Shown: piece after piece, positions 42,374-51,030 of the stretch
Numbering within the stretch: the stretch's first letter is position 1
Layout: each line of letters starts with the position of its first letter
Source: a candidate division KSB1 bacterium
GTDB lineage: Bacteria > Zhuqueibacterota > Zhuqueibacteria > JANLFK01 > Oleimicrobiaceae
Direction of reading: 5' to 3'
Length of the DNA stretch: 64,000 bases
Assembly: GCA_024655945.1 (NCBI GenBank)
Contig: JANLFK010000009.1
Location: 62,001-126,000, forward strand
Position numbers and translations under genes: made by a program
Notes under the pieces: model-generated
Seen by the model: the letters and a program-made list of their open reading frames with translations, nothing else
Told to the model about the DNA's origin: nothing
Database searches by the model: none

Positions 42374-44362
42374 ATGAGGCGCCTGCAAAGCCTCTGGGTA
42401 AAGATCACCTTAGCGGTGGTGGTGCTGGTTGTGGCCATCATGGCTTCGGTGAGCTACTTCTTCAGCTACCGCGAACTCCGCGCGGAAAGGCGCGAGGTCG
42501 AAGAGCGCATCGAGCGCCTGGCCAAGCAGATTGCTTCGGTGCGTTTTGCCGAAGCCGAGGGGTGGTACGTCTATCAAAGCTACATCGACAATCTCATCCG
42601 CGCCGATTTTAGTCGCGACCTTGTCTACATCGCCATCTTCGATGAGCACGATTCGTTGGCTGCCCACGCTTTGAACCGTGACTGGGTGGACCTGGGCGGC
42701 CGCGCGCTCCTCACCAGGGAGGAAGAACGCGAGGTGGTGTCTCTGCTCTCGCAAGGGGCGGTGGCCAAGGAGAGTCGCGAAGACCTGGGGAGCGTGCCGG
42801 TGCAGATTCGTGACGCTACGCGTTCCTACGGCACCGTCGAGGTTGGCTTCTCCCTGGTGGAGCTGAACAATGCATTTCGCCGCAAACGTTTGACAAACTT
42901 TCTCCTCTTGGCGGTCTTCACTGCCTTGGGGGTGGTCACTTCGGCGGCCATGAGCTACCGCATCGTCACGCCGCTGCGCAGGTTGGCCGAGGCGATGCGG
43001 CGGATTGCGGCAGGCGATTTGAGCCGTGAGGTGCGGGTGCGCGCCGGCGACGAAATCGGCGAGTTGGCCCGCACCTTTAACACCATGCTCCTGGGGCTGC
43101 GCGAAAAAGATGCCATCGAGCGCCTGACGCGCGAGCTGGGCTTTACCTTCGAACTGCGGCGGGTCACACAATTGGCCACCGAAGGCATGCAGGCGAGCAG
43201 CGGCGCGCGCCGCGCGATACTCTTGGTGAGCGAAGGAGAGCTGCCCGGTCGCTTCTGCCCTGTGTGGGACTCCGTACGCGGCGAGCTCGCCGTGGGGGAG
43301 CCATGCATCGACCTCAGCCAGGCCCCGGAGCTGATGAGGCAGACGGAGCCAACGCCCTGGGCTGCTGTGGCAGGCGATGGTCGGGCCGCAGGCGCACTGC
43401 GGGCGTTGACGCGGCGCCTGCGCCCAGAACGGTGCGCGCTGCTGGTGCCGCTCTGGGCACGGGATGCACTGGTGGGCCTCATGGCCCTGGCCCCGCCCAA
43501 GGACAGGGACGACTACAGCGAGCGGGACCGGCGCTTTCTGAGAGTTCTGGCAACCCAGGCAGGCTTGGCCATCGACAACGCCTTGCTCCACCTCCGCCTC
43601 ACGGAACAGCACAGGCTACAGCGCGAGCTGGAGATTGCCCGCGATGTGCAGAGAAAGTTGCTTCCCCAGACCAAGCCGCGGCTGCCCGGCTGGGAGGTGG
43701 ACGGCATCTGCCTTCCGGCAACCGAGGTGGGAGGGGACTACTTCGACTACTTGGAGCTTGGCCCGACAAGACTTGGCGTCGTCATCGCCGACGTCACCGG
43801 CAAAGGAACGTCGGCCGCCTTTTACATGGCGGAACTCAAGGGCATTGTGGTCGCACTGAGTACTGCGTACGCCTCGCCCGCCCGGCTGCTCTGCGAGCTC
43901 AACCGCAAGTTGCGCAGGCGCCTTGACCCGCGGGTCTTTGCCACCGTGGTCTATGGCATCATCGAGCTTGACAGCGGAAGGCTTCGCCTGGCGCGCGCCG
44001 GCCACGACAAGGTCCTGCTCCGCCGCGCCAATGGGCAGGTGGAAGCTCTGTTGCCGCCAGGCATTGCCGTTGGCCTGGCTGATGCTTCTGTTTTCGATGC
44101 AAACATCAGGGAATGCATGGCCAAGCTTGCTCCAGGAGATGCTTTGGTCTTTTACACCGACGGCGTCACCGAGGCCATGAACGAGCAGCTGGAGCAGTTC
44201 GGGCAACAAACGCTCTCTGAACTGGTGGCACATGCCCCTCAGGGCAGCGCCGAGGGCCTGCGCAAGCTCATTCTGCGCCGGGTGCGCAGGTTTGCGGGCC
44301 GTGCCGCTCAACACGACGACATTACGCTCGTAGTTGTGGAACGTCTTCCGGCTGGAGCGTGA
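42374..44362 (+). CDS. Membrane HAMP-GAF-SpoIIE serine phosphatase
   Basis: A 662-residue sensor phosphatase. Two transmembrane helices (about 10-30 and 175-197) enclose an extracytoplasmic sensor of about 145 residues. A HAMP domain ('RIVTPLRRLAEAMRRIAAGD'), a GAF domain (about 260-405), a coiled linker ('RELEIARDVQRKLLP') and a PP2C domain follow. Acidic motifs are intact: 'GGDYFDY', 'ADVTGKG', 'YTDGVTEA' and 'QHDDITLVV'. It is the third SpoIIE-type phosphatase in the window but has no STAS or kinase gene beside it; it may act on the STAS protein encoded at 23650. That connection is inference. Confidence 0.9.
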   Translation: MRRLQSLWVKITLAVVVLVVAIMASVSYFFSYRELRAERREVEERIERLAKQIASVRFAEAEGWYVYQSYIDNLIRADFSRDLVYIAIFDEHDSLAAHALNRDWVDLGGRALLTREEEREVVSLLSQGAVAKESREDLGSVPVQIRDATRSYGTVEVGFSLVELNNAFRRKRLTNFLLLAVFTALGVVTSAAMSYRIVTPLRRLAEAMRRIAAGDLSREVRVRAGDEIGELARTFNTMLLGLREKDAIERLTRELGFTFELRRVTQLATEGMQASSGARRAILLVSEGELPGRFCPVWDSVRGELAVGEPCIDLSQAPELMRQTEPTPWAAVAGDGRAAGALRALTRRLRPERCALLVPLWARDALVGLMALAPPKDRDDYSERDRRFLRVLATQAGLAIDNALLHLRLTEQHRLQRELEIARDVQRKLLPQTKPRLPGWEVDGICLPATEVGGDYFDYLELGPTRLGVVIADVTGKGTSAAFYMAELKGIVVALSTAYASPARLLCELNRKLRRRLDPRVFATVVYGIIELDSGRLRLARAGHDKVLLRRANGQVEALLPPGIAVGLADASVFDANIRECMAKLAPGDALVFYTDGVTEAMNEQLEQFGQQTLSELVAHAPQGSAEGLRKLILRRVRRFAGRAAQHDDITLVVVERLPAGA

Positions 44363-44473
44363 CAGGGGCGTTGGCTGAGAGGAGGCCTGTGTAGCGTTGC
44401 GGGGCGGTGGAGCGTGGGTAGAAGGCTCCGTGTTGCCCCCCGGCGCCCGGCGGTCGAACCAAGGAGGTGCTCA

Positions 44474-46990
44474 GTGCGTGAACGTCGCTTTCCGCTGATG
44501 GTGGTGCTGTCCGGCATGCTTCTGCTTGCAGTCGTCTGCTCCAAGGAGCCGCAGCCGCGCAAGATAAAGCTTGCCGAGCCGACCGAATCGAGGCAACCAG
44601 GCATGCGCCGCCGCACTGAGGCCACCCTGCAATTGGCAAGCGGTGAACGCAAGACGATTCTGGTCACCTATTTTGACAACCTCACCGGTGACCGCGACCT
44701 GGACTGGCTACGTGCGGGCATAACTGACATGCTCATTGCCGACCTTTCGCAATCGCACCAGCTGACCGTGGTCAGTCATGAAGGGTTGGTCAACATCCTT
44801 CGTCGCCTTGGCAAGGAAGACTATGCCTCGGCAGACGTGCGCGTGGCCGCCCTTGTGGCGCGCGAGGCACAGGCAGAGGCGTGGCTCACCGGAAGTCTGC
44901 AGAAGCGGGGCGACTCGCTGCGCATCGAAGCCAAGCTCTATGACGCCCAGCGCGGCGAGCTGCTGAAGAGCGACTCCGTCTCCGGCGCCGGCCTGGAACG
45001 CGTCTTCACCATGGTGGATGAGCTGACGCGCAAAGTGAAGGAGGGCCTGCAGCTCTCTCTGCGCGAGGCGCGCGAGCGCGCGCTGACTGTGTCGGACGTC
45101 ACCACCAGCTCGGTGCTTGCTTATCGCCACTACATCGCGGGCTTTGAACAGCAGAACAAGTTTTACTTCCAGGAGGCAATGGCTGAGTTCCAGAGAGCCA
45201 TCGAGCTGGATTCGGCCTTTGCTTCGGCCTACTTGCAATTGGCCTATTGCTACGGGGAATTGGGCCAGCAGCAGGCAGCACTGCAGGCCTTGGCCACAGG
45301 GGTGCGGCACGCAGATCGCGCCTCGGAGAAAGAGCGGGTGCGCCTGCTGGCGCTCTATCACATGCTGAACGGCAACGTCGGCGAGGCCTTCCAGCTCCTG
45401 AAACGGGAGATCCCCGAGGTTCCCTATGACAAGATGCTGCACTTCCGACTTGGCTCCTGGAGCTATGGAATAGGCTGGTACGAGCGGGCCATCGAGGAGC
45501 TGGAAAAAACGGTTGAGATCGACCCAAAGTTTAAGTTGGCCTACAACACTCTGGCCTACGCCTATGCTCGTCTGGGAAGGTATGAACAAGCCGCCGCTGC
45601 CATGAAGCGCTACGCAGAGCTGGCACCCGAGGAGCCCAATCCTTTCGACAGCATGGGGGAGATCTACCTGATGATGGGCGAGAACAAGAAGGCTCTGCAC
45701 TTGTTCCGCAAAGCGCTCAAGATCAATCCCAGGTTCTATCACAGTGCCCGGCACGCCGCGATTGCCCACTTTGAACTGGGGCACTATGAGCAGGCCCTAC
45801 AGTTCCTCGAAGAATTCAAGTCGGTGGCACCAACTGCCGAGTTGCAAGCGGATGCGCACCTTCTTAGTGCGGCGATCTGCGGGCTGCAGGGAAGACGGGA
45901 GCAGGCCTTGGCGCACCTCGACTCGCTGCGACGACTGGACCCGCTGTCGTTTGCCCGCCCTTACGTGGCACGCACGCAGCAGATGGACGCTGCCACCGTC
46001 AGGCGATACGAAGATGAGTGGTTCGCAGGCGTGAGGGAGCACATTGACCAGGTCATGACAAATCCCAATCTGCTTCTGTCGAGCGTGGTCATGGCGCTTC
46101 GCTTCGACGTGCACGGGCGAGAACTCGGGGAGCTCGTGGCGCAGCGCATGACCGGCGGCGGAGGGGCTGGCCTGTCAATTGCCCTGGCCGCTGTCCAGCC
46201 GATGATGATTTACCTTGGATACGTGCGAGAAATGGCAAAAACAAGTGGCGAGTTTGACCCAAAGATGCTCACCTATGTGCCCGACCTTGGGGCCCTGTAC
46301 TGGCTGGCGTACGAAAAGGCACTGCGCAACTCTCCCGCTTCAGACGACGACCTGCTTGCCTGGACGCACGGCTACGCCGATTTTGCCTTGCGCAGTGGCA
46401 ATCGCTCCTACGAGATAGGGGCGAAGCTTTGCGCTGCAGTGGTCCATCGGCGAAGAGGCGAGCACGAACAGGCGGATGCGATTCTGCGGGAGTGTGGTTT
46501 CCCGGGGGAGGCTCACTGGCTGGTGCTCGGCCCCTTCGAAGGGACGGATGGGTTCAATCGCCGTTTCATCGACGAGAAGTCGACCAGTTTTGCTCCGACC
46601 GTCCGCTACGGAAAAGGGACGCTGTCATGGCGAGTGGCGGAGGATGACCTTCCCGACGGCTTTGTGGATCTGTGGGCCATGCTGAAGAAGCCTGCGCAGG
46701 GGGTGGCCTACGCGCGCGTGGAGTTCAGCGTTCCCACTGCCAGACAGACCACCCTTCGCTTCGGCTATCGCGCAGGCCTCAAGGTCTGGCTCAACGGAAG
46801 GCTGGTTTGGTACCAAAACGGCTCCGACCGGACAAGTATCGACGGGTGGACTCTCCCCGTCCGTTTGCAGACGGGGCGTAATGTCGTTCTGCTCAAGAGC
46901 ACCCAGCGCATCGGCGAATGGGGCTTCTACTTCCGCATCACCGATGAGGCTGGGAGAGGCTTCAGCGACCTCCAGTACCTCACCCCGTAA
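44474..46990 (+). CDS. TPR-repeat protein with a FlgO/CsgG-like N-terminal domain, exported
   Basis: An 838-residue protein. The N-terminus has a hydrophobic signal ending 'LLAVVC', an atypical lipobox. Residues about 50-200 ('VTYFDNLTGDRDLDWLRAGI', 'VSHEGLVNILRRLG') resemble the FlgO/TolB-N-type domain often attached to TPR arrays. Residues about 205-480 hold at least six TPR motifs ('AMAEFQRAIELDSAFASAYL', 'AIEELEKTVEIDPKFKLAYN', 'ALHLFRKALKINPRFYHSAR'). The last 130 residues, with 'HWLVLGPFEG' and 'GLKVWLNGRLVW', look like a jelly-roll glycan-binding-type domain. The role is unknown, probably envelope protein assembly. The GTG start has AAGGAGG upstream. Confidence 0.8.
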   Translation: MRERRFPLMVVLSGMLLLAVVCSKEPQPRKIKLAEPTESRQPGMRRRTEATLQLASGERKTILVTYFDNLTGDRDLDWLRAGITDMLIADLSQSHQLTVVSHEGLVNILRRLGKEDYASADVRVAALVAREAQAEAWLTGSLQKRGDSLRIEAKLYDAQRGELLKSDSVSGAGLERVFTMVDELTRKVKEGLQLSLREARERALTVSDVTTSSVLAYRHYIAGFEQQNKFYFQEAMAEFQRAIELDSAFASAYLQLAYCYGELGQQQAALQALATGVRHADRASEKERVRLLALYHMLNGNVGEAFQLLKREIPEVPYDKMLHFRLGSWSYGIGWYERAIEELEKTVEIDPKFKLAYNTLAYAYARLGRYEQAAAAMKRYAELAPEEPNPFDSMGEIYLMMGENKKALHLFRKALKINPRFYHSARHAAIAHFELGHYEQALQFLEEFKSVAPTAELQADAHLLSAAICGLQGRREQALAHLDSLRRLDPLSFARPYVARTQQMDAATVRRYEDEWFAGVREHIDQVMTNPNLLLSSVVMALRFDVHGRELGELVAQRMTGGGGAGLSIALAAVQPMMIYLGYVREMAKTSGEFDPKMLTYVPDLGALYWLAYEKALRNSPASDDDLLAWTHGYADFALRSGNRSYEIGAKLCAAVVHRRRGEHEQADAILRECGFPGEAHWLVLGPFEGTDGFNRRFIDEKSTSFAPTVRYGKGTLSWRVAEDDLPDGFVDLWAMLKKPAQGVAYARVEFSVPTARQTTLRFGYRAGLKVWLNGRLVWYQNGSDRTSIDGWTLPVRLQTGRNVVLLKSTQRIGEWGFYFRITDEAGRGFSDLQYLTP

Positions 46991-47032
46991 CGGGCTCCAC
47001 GCCGCGAGAGAAGGGAAACCGGCCGGCGGCCT

Positions 47033-48784
47033 TTAAGACTGAACCTGCGCAGCGTTGAGCTTTTGTAGCGCCTCCTGCGCAATGGCTTTGGCGCGGGGGT
47101 GCTCGTCTTGGCGGGCGACGGCGTGCTGCAACGCCGGGATAGCCTGCGGGTCGCCGATTTCGCCGAGGGCGCGTGCTGCGCGCAGCCTCACCACCCAATC
47201 GTCGCTGTCGAGCGCTTCAATGAGCGCGGGCACTGCCTTGGTGCCAAAGTTGCGCAGGGCGTCCTCTGCGCTCTGCCGCACCGTCCAGTTCTGGTGGCGC
47301 AGGGCAGCCAGCAACGGTTGAATGGCGCGCTCTTCGCGGATATTCCCCAGAAGCCTGGCAGCCTGGGTGCAGACTTGCCAGTCGGGGTCGGATAGGGCAC
47401 TCAAGGCCACATCCACCGCGGCAGTCGAGGAGATGCCAGTCCAGCGGATGGTGCGCAAGGCCTCGGTGCGGATGTACGGGTCTGGATCGCTGAGCGCCGT
47501 CTGGCCAAGGGTGGCGATGACCTCCTCGCTGGCAAACTTGCCCAGGGCACGCACCGCCTCCAGGCGCACGTTGGTCGAGTCGTCCCGCAGAGACCTTTCC
47601 ACGACCGGCAGCAGCGAACGATCTCCCACTTCCCCCAAGAGGGCCAGCGCTCCGCAACGGCCCCATGCAGCACAGCCGATCTTGACCAGGGCTTCTTGTG
47701 CCGCCTCTGCCACCTCTTGGTTTTCGCCTGCCACCAACCTCTTCAGGAGCGGTACCGCGCGGTGCTCTTCCAAACTGCCCAAGGCGTTTATGGCGCGGAC
47801 CTGCACTGTAGGGTTGTCGGCGTCGGCGACACTGGCCAGTAGGTCACTGATGTCGCTCTCGTTGACAGCCAGCATTTTCAGAAGATGCGGCACAATGGCG
47901 GTGCCGTACGGCTTGAGGGCAGCGATGGCTGCGCCACGCACGGTGAAGTAGCTGCTGCTCAGGTGTTTGACCAGATGGGGCACGGCCGCCTGATCGCGGA
48001 TCTCGCCCAGCGTCAGGATGAGGGTGCGCAGCGGCGTCTTGTTCCGCTCGTGTTCGAGGGCGCGCAGCAGCGCATGGGTGGCAAGGCGCCCAAAGCGCAC
48101 CAACGCCTGGCTGGCAGCTTGATGGACCTTCTCGCTGGTGTCGCTCAGGGCGGCCACCAGAGGCTCGATTGCCTCGGGATTGCGCATTTCGCCCAACACG
48201 CGCGCGGCGTTGCGGCGCACCAGCTCGCTGGGGCTGCGCATGCTCTCGATCACCATGTCGATGCTGCGCTCGCCCATCTGCACGAGGCCAGAAATTGCCA
48301 GGCTCACCACAGGCTCTTCCTTGAGGGCTAACATGCGCAGGAGAATGCGCGCGAGGTTTTCGTCGGTGGAGGCAACAATGTCGGTCACCTTCTGCTGCAA
48401 GCCGATGAGCGCCTCGTTGCGCACCAGCCACTCCTCGTCGTCTGCCGCGGCAATGAGAGTCTCAATGACCCGATGGTCGCCCAATGTTCTGAGCACAGAG
48501 ATCGCCGACCAGCGCACGCGCATATCCAAGGAATTGACGATGCGGGGCTTGCTGAGCTCTTCGATGGCCTCGCTGGCGCCAAGCCGCCCCAAGGAGATGA
48601 CCGCCGCCTGCTGGATCTCGGGCAAGGGGTCGCGCAGCAAGCCGATCAAAGTCTTGACCAGCGTTGGCTGTTGCACCGAGGGTTCACGGCAATAGCCAAG
48701 GGCGATGATTGCCAAGCGGCGGTCGCGCCAGTCCGCGCCGGCGACCGCTTGCTGCAGCAATTCCTCCAGCGAGGAGCCGCTCAT
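47033..48784 (-). CDS. HEAT-repeat (PBS-lyase-type) protein
   Basis: A 583-residue protein made almost wholly of 30-residue HEAT-like repeats with the pattern 'VRxxAAxALGxIGDPxAIPxL'; examples are 'VRLEAVRALGKFASEEVIAT', 'VRLRAARALGEIGDPQAIPA' and 'VRRNAARVLGEMRNPEAIEP'. I count at least fifteen. Such solenoids are scaffolds for protein-protein contacts; there is no catalytic domain. ATG 48784 is preferred because AGGAGGTGA lies upstream; starts at 48826 or 48847 would overlap the preceding gene. It is the last gene of a three-gene unit after ackA and the Cys-rich protein. Confidence 0.85.
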   Translation of the reverse strand: MSGSSLEELLQQAVAGADWRDRRLAIIALGYCREPSVQQPTLVKTLIGLLRDPLPEIQQAAVISLGRLGASEAIEELSKPRIVNSLDMRVRWSAISVLRTLGDHRVIETLIAAADDEEWLVRNEALIGLQQKVTDIVASTDENLARILLRMLALKEEPVVSLAISGLVQMGERSIDMVIESMRSPSELVRRNAARVLGEMRNPEAIEPLVAALSDTSEKVHQAASQALVRFGRLATHALLRALEHERNKTPLRTLILTLGEIRDQAAVPHLVKHLSSSYFTVRGAAIAALKPYGTAIVPHLLKMLAVNESDISDLLASVADADNPTVQVRAINALGSLEEHRAVPLLKRLVAGENQEVAEAAQEALVKIGCAAWGRCGALALLGEVGDRSLLPVVERSLRDDSTNVRLEAVRALGKFASEEVIATLGQTALSDPDPYIRTEALRTIRWTGISSTAAVDVALSALSDPDWQVCTQAARLLGNIREERAIQPLLAALRHQNWTVRQSAEDALRNFGTKAVPALIEALDSDDWVVRLRAARALGEIGDPQAIPALQHAVARQDEHPRAKAIAQEALQKLNAAQVQS

Positions 48785-48803
48785 CGCCTCCCTCACCTCC
48801 TGG

Positions 48804-49304
48804 CTACTTTCGCTCGATGACACCATGGCAGGTATCCTCAACGTCAAAGGCAGTCACGCTGTAGCTGCAGTCGATATTGGCCAAATACTTCACGGCGGCG
48901 CGGAAGGCACCGATGCGAGCACAGGTGAGGTCGCGCAGCGTTGCCCCGCTGCTCAACAGCTCCTTACAGCTCTGCACGTAAGGGCAGAGGTGGACGGTCA
49001 CCTCGACCCGGTTAGGATTCGCCTCGCGCAGTTCGAATTGGCTGGCGTCGCGGAAGAGCTTGGCGCGCACGCCGATCTGAATGTAGTTGTCCAGCGCCGC
49101 CTTGATAGAGTCGCTCTTGCGCACCGCGAAACCATAGTCATTTTCTAAGGTGGAGAGGTAGTTGTCCACGGCGTGCTCGTAGGCACGCTCGCAGAAGGTG
49201 CGCGGCCTGGTGCCGTGGAAATCGCGCGCCGTCTCCTCCAAAGCGGTGAGCCAGCTCAGTGCCACCACCCATCCGGCCTTCTCATTGTCCAATTCCCGCA
49301 TCAC
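48804..49304 (-). CDS. Unrecognised Cys-containing protein coupled to acetate kinase
   Basis: A 166-residue soluble protein I cannot assign. Residues 1-65 look helical; the second half contains conserved-looking cysteines in 'HLCPYVQSCKELL', 'TCARIGAF', 'DCSYSVTAF' and 'DTCHGVIE'. The pattern recalls small-molecule-binding V4R- or ATC-hydrolase-type domains that end in a Cys-rich strand, but the resemblance is weak. It overlaps the end of ackA by four bases (ATGA) and is followed by the HEAT-repeat gene, so the three proteins are likely made together. A metal- or thiol-sensing partner of AckA is one possible role; nothing proves it. Confidence 0.7.
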   Translation of the reverse strand: MMRELDNEKAGWVVALSWLTALEETARDFHGTRPRTFCERAYEHAVDNYLSTLENDYGFAVRKSDSIKAALDNYIQIGVRAKLFRDASQFELREANPNRVEVTVHLCPYVQSCKELLSSGATLRDLTCARIGAFRAAVKYLANIDCSYSVTAFDVEDTCHGVIERK

Positions 49305-50743
49305 TTGCTCCTCGAAGCTAACGCTTCCAGTTTTTGCTCCGACACGCGGTCCAGTCCCAGGCGCTGCAGTTCATGTTTGACCACGTGCATGCTAATGTTC
49401 TTGCCGATCCTCTTATTCAACTTTGCCGTGAGCTCATAAAGCGGCATGCGTGGGTTCTCAGACCAGAGGAGCACTAACTCCGCCCGGTCATCGGGGGTGA
49501 AGGTGGCTAATTCGCGCGCCAACACTTCTTCCGCCAGCGGCTTTTCGATCTCTGCGGCCAGCGATTCCAGGATGCGCTTGGTGTCACGGGCGATGGCTAA
49601 CTCTTCGTTGGTCTTGATGACCAGCACCTTGACCTTCCCTTTGCTAATATCGACCGCGTTCTGGGCGTTCTTCTCCTCATCGATCTCAATGCCTAATGCC
49701 TTCAGGTTGGCAAGGGAGGTGCGGCGCACAAAAGAGGAGTTTTCGCCGATGCCGCCGGTGAACACGATGGCGTCAACACCCCCCAATACCGCGATGTAGG
49801 CGCCCACGTACTTGCGGATCCGGTAGCAGAAGATCTCCAACGCTAACTTGTGACGCTCGCTGCCGCGCTGTGCCTCGGCCTCTATCTCGCGCATGTCGTT
49901 GGTGGTCTCCGTGAGGCCGAGCATGCCGCTGCTCTTGTTCATCAGGTTGTCGATTTGCCGAGTATCCAGCTTCTCGCGCTCCATGATGTAGGAGACAAGG
50001 GCTGGATCGATGTCGCCACAGCGGGTGCCCATCACCAGGCCTTCCAGCGGGGTGAACCCCATGCTCGTGTCCACCGACTTGCCATGGAGGATGGCGGTGA
50101 TGCTGCTGCCGTTGCCGAGGTGGCAGGTGATGATTTTCAGCTTCTCCAGAGGCTTGCCCAGCACCTGTGCAGCCTGTTGTGCCACATACATGTGGGAGGT
50201 GCCGTGGAACCCGTAGCGCCGAATGCCGAGCTTCTTGTAAAGAGCATAGGGGAGGCCGTACATGTAGGCCACCTGGGGGATGGTGTGGTGGAAGGCTGTG
50301 TCGAAGACGCCCACTTGTGGTATCCCCTTGAGGAGCTGTTCACACGCTTCCACACCCTTGAGGTTGTGGGGATTGTGCAGAGGTGCAAACTGGATGCAGC
50401 GGCGTACCCCGGCCTTTACCTCCTCGGTGATCAATACCGAGCCGGTGAACTCCTCCCCACCGTGCACCAGGCGGTGGCCAATGCCGGCGATCTCCGACTT
50501 GTCTTTGATCACGCCGTGCTGGGGATGCATGAGCGTCGCCAGCACCATGCCGATAGCCGCGTCGTGGGTGAGGATTTCGCGCGTTTCCACAATCTTGTGG
50601 CGGCCCTTTGGCTGATAGGTGATGCTCGCTTCGCTGGAGCCGATGCGCTCCACGATCCCTTTGGCCAACACGTCCTCGTCAACCATATTGAACAGCCGAA
50701 ATTTCACGGACGAGCTTCCGCTATTCAAAACCAGCACCTTCAT
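49301..50743 (-). CDS. ackA: Acetate kinase with an additional C-terminal domain
   Basis: Converts acetyl phosphate and ADP to acetate and ATP, the energy-yielding end of fermentation. Family motifs are complete: 'VLNSGSSSVKF', 'GHRLVHGGEEF', 'DTAFHHTIP', 'YGFHGTSHMYV', 'CHLGNGSSI', 'TPLEGLVMGTRCGDIDP' and 'FTGGIGENS'. The usual protein has about 400 residues; this one has 480. The additional 80 residues ('RAELVLLWSENPRMPLYELT' onwards) look like a small helical domain with a winged-helix flavour. AGGAG is eight bases before the ATG. The stop overlaps the next gene by four bases. No phosphotransacetylase gene is in the window. Confidence 0.93.
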   Translation of the reverse strand: MKVLVLNSGSSSVKFRLFNMVDEDVLAKGIVERIGSSEASITYQPKGRHKIVETREILTHDAAIGMVLATLMHPQHGVIKDKSEIAGIGHRLVHGGEEFTGSVLITEEVKAGVRRCIQFAPLHNPHNLKGVEACEQLLKGIPQVGVFDTAFHHTIPQVAYMYGLPYALYKKLGIRRYGFHGTSHMYVAQQAAQVLGKPLEKLKIITCHLGNGSSITAILHGKSVDTSMGFTPLEGLVMGTRCGDIDPALVSYIMEREKLDTRQIDNLMNKSSGMLGLTETTNDMREIEAEAQRGSERHKLALEIFCYRIRKYVGAYIAVLGGVDAIVFTGGIGENSSFVRRTSLANLKALGIEIDEEKNAQNAVDISKGKVKVLVIKTNEELAIARDTKRILESLAAEIEKPLAEEVLARELATFTPDDRAELVLLWSENPRMPLYELTAKLNKRIGKNISMHVVKHELQRLGLDRVSEQKLEALASRSK

Positions 50744-50816
50744 CGACGTTCTCCTCGCCTCAGCAGACTATTTGCTTACCACCCGTTGGTCATAGGATTC
50801 ACATTCACTACTATGA

Positions 50817-50844
50817 AAGTTATACAGATACGCGAAACAAACAA
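50817..50844 (-). promoter_or_regulatory. Putative promoter for the ackA operon
   Basis: Minus strand: TTGTTT (50839-50844), 16 bases, TAACTT (50817-50822) continuing TAACTTTC, close to the FCB -7 box TAnnTTTG. TATAAC overlaps as an alternative -10. The leader to ackA would be about 65 bases. Confidence 0.45.
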
Positions 50845-50952
50845 GGGAAAAAAATGAAGTGCATTCAGTACCGGCCGGGGTGTCCGCAAAAGGGGGGATG
50901 TGCGGTAGCTAAAGCGTGTCCGTTGTGCGCCCAGAGCGGCAGATTTATTCGC

Positions 50953-50981
50953 TTGACTTTTAAATATTTTTTTATTAATTA
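50953..50981 (+). promoter_or_regulatory. AT-rich promoter region for the receiver-GAF gene
   Basis: TTGACT (50953-50958) is followed by a very AT-rich run (TTTAAATATTTTTTTATTAA); with a 17-base spacer the -10 would be TAATTA (50976-50981). It is the most AT-rich spot in the region and lies about 50 bases before the gene. Confidence 0.5.
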
Positions 50982-51030
50982 AGACCAGAAAGCTACTCGT
51001 GGTCAGTGCGGACGACGCGGTTGAGGAGCC

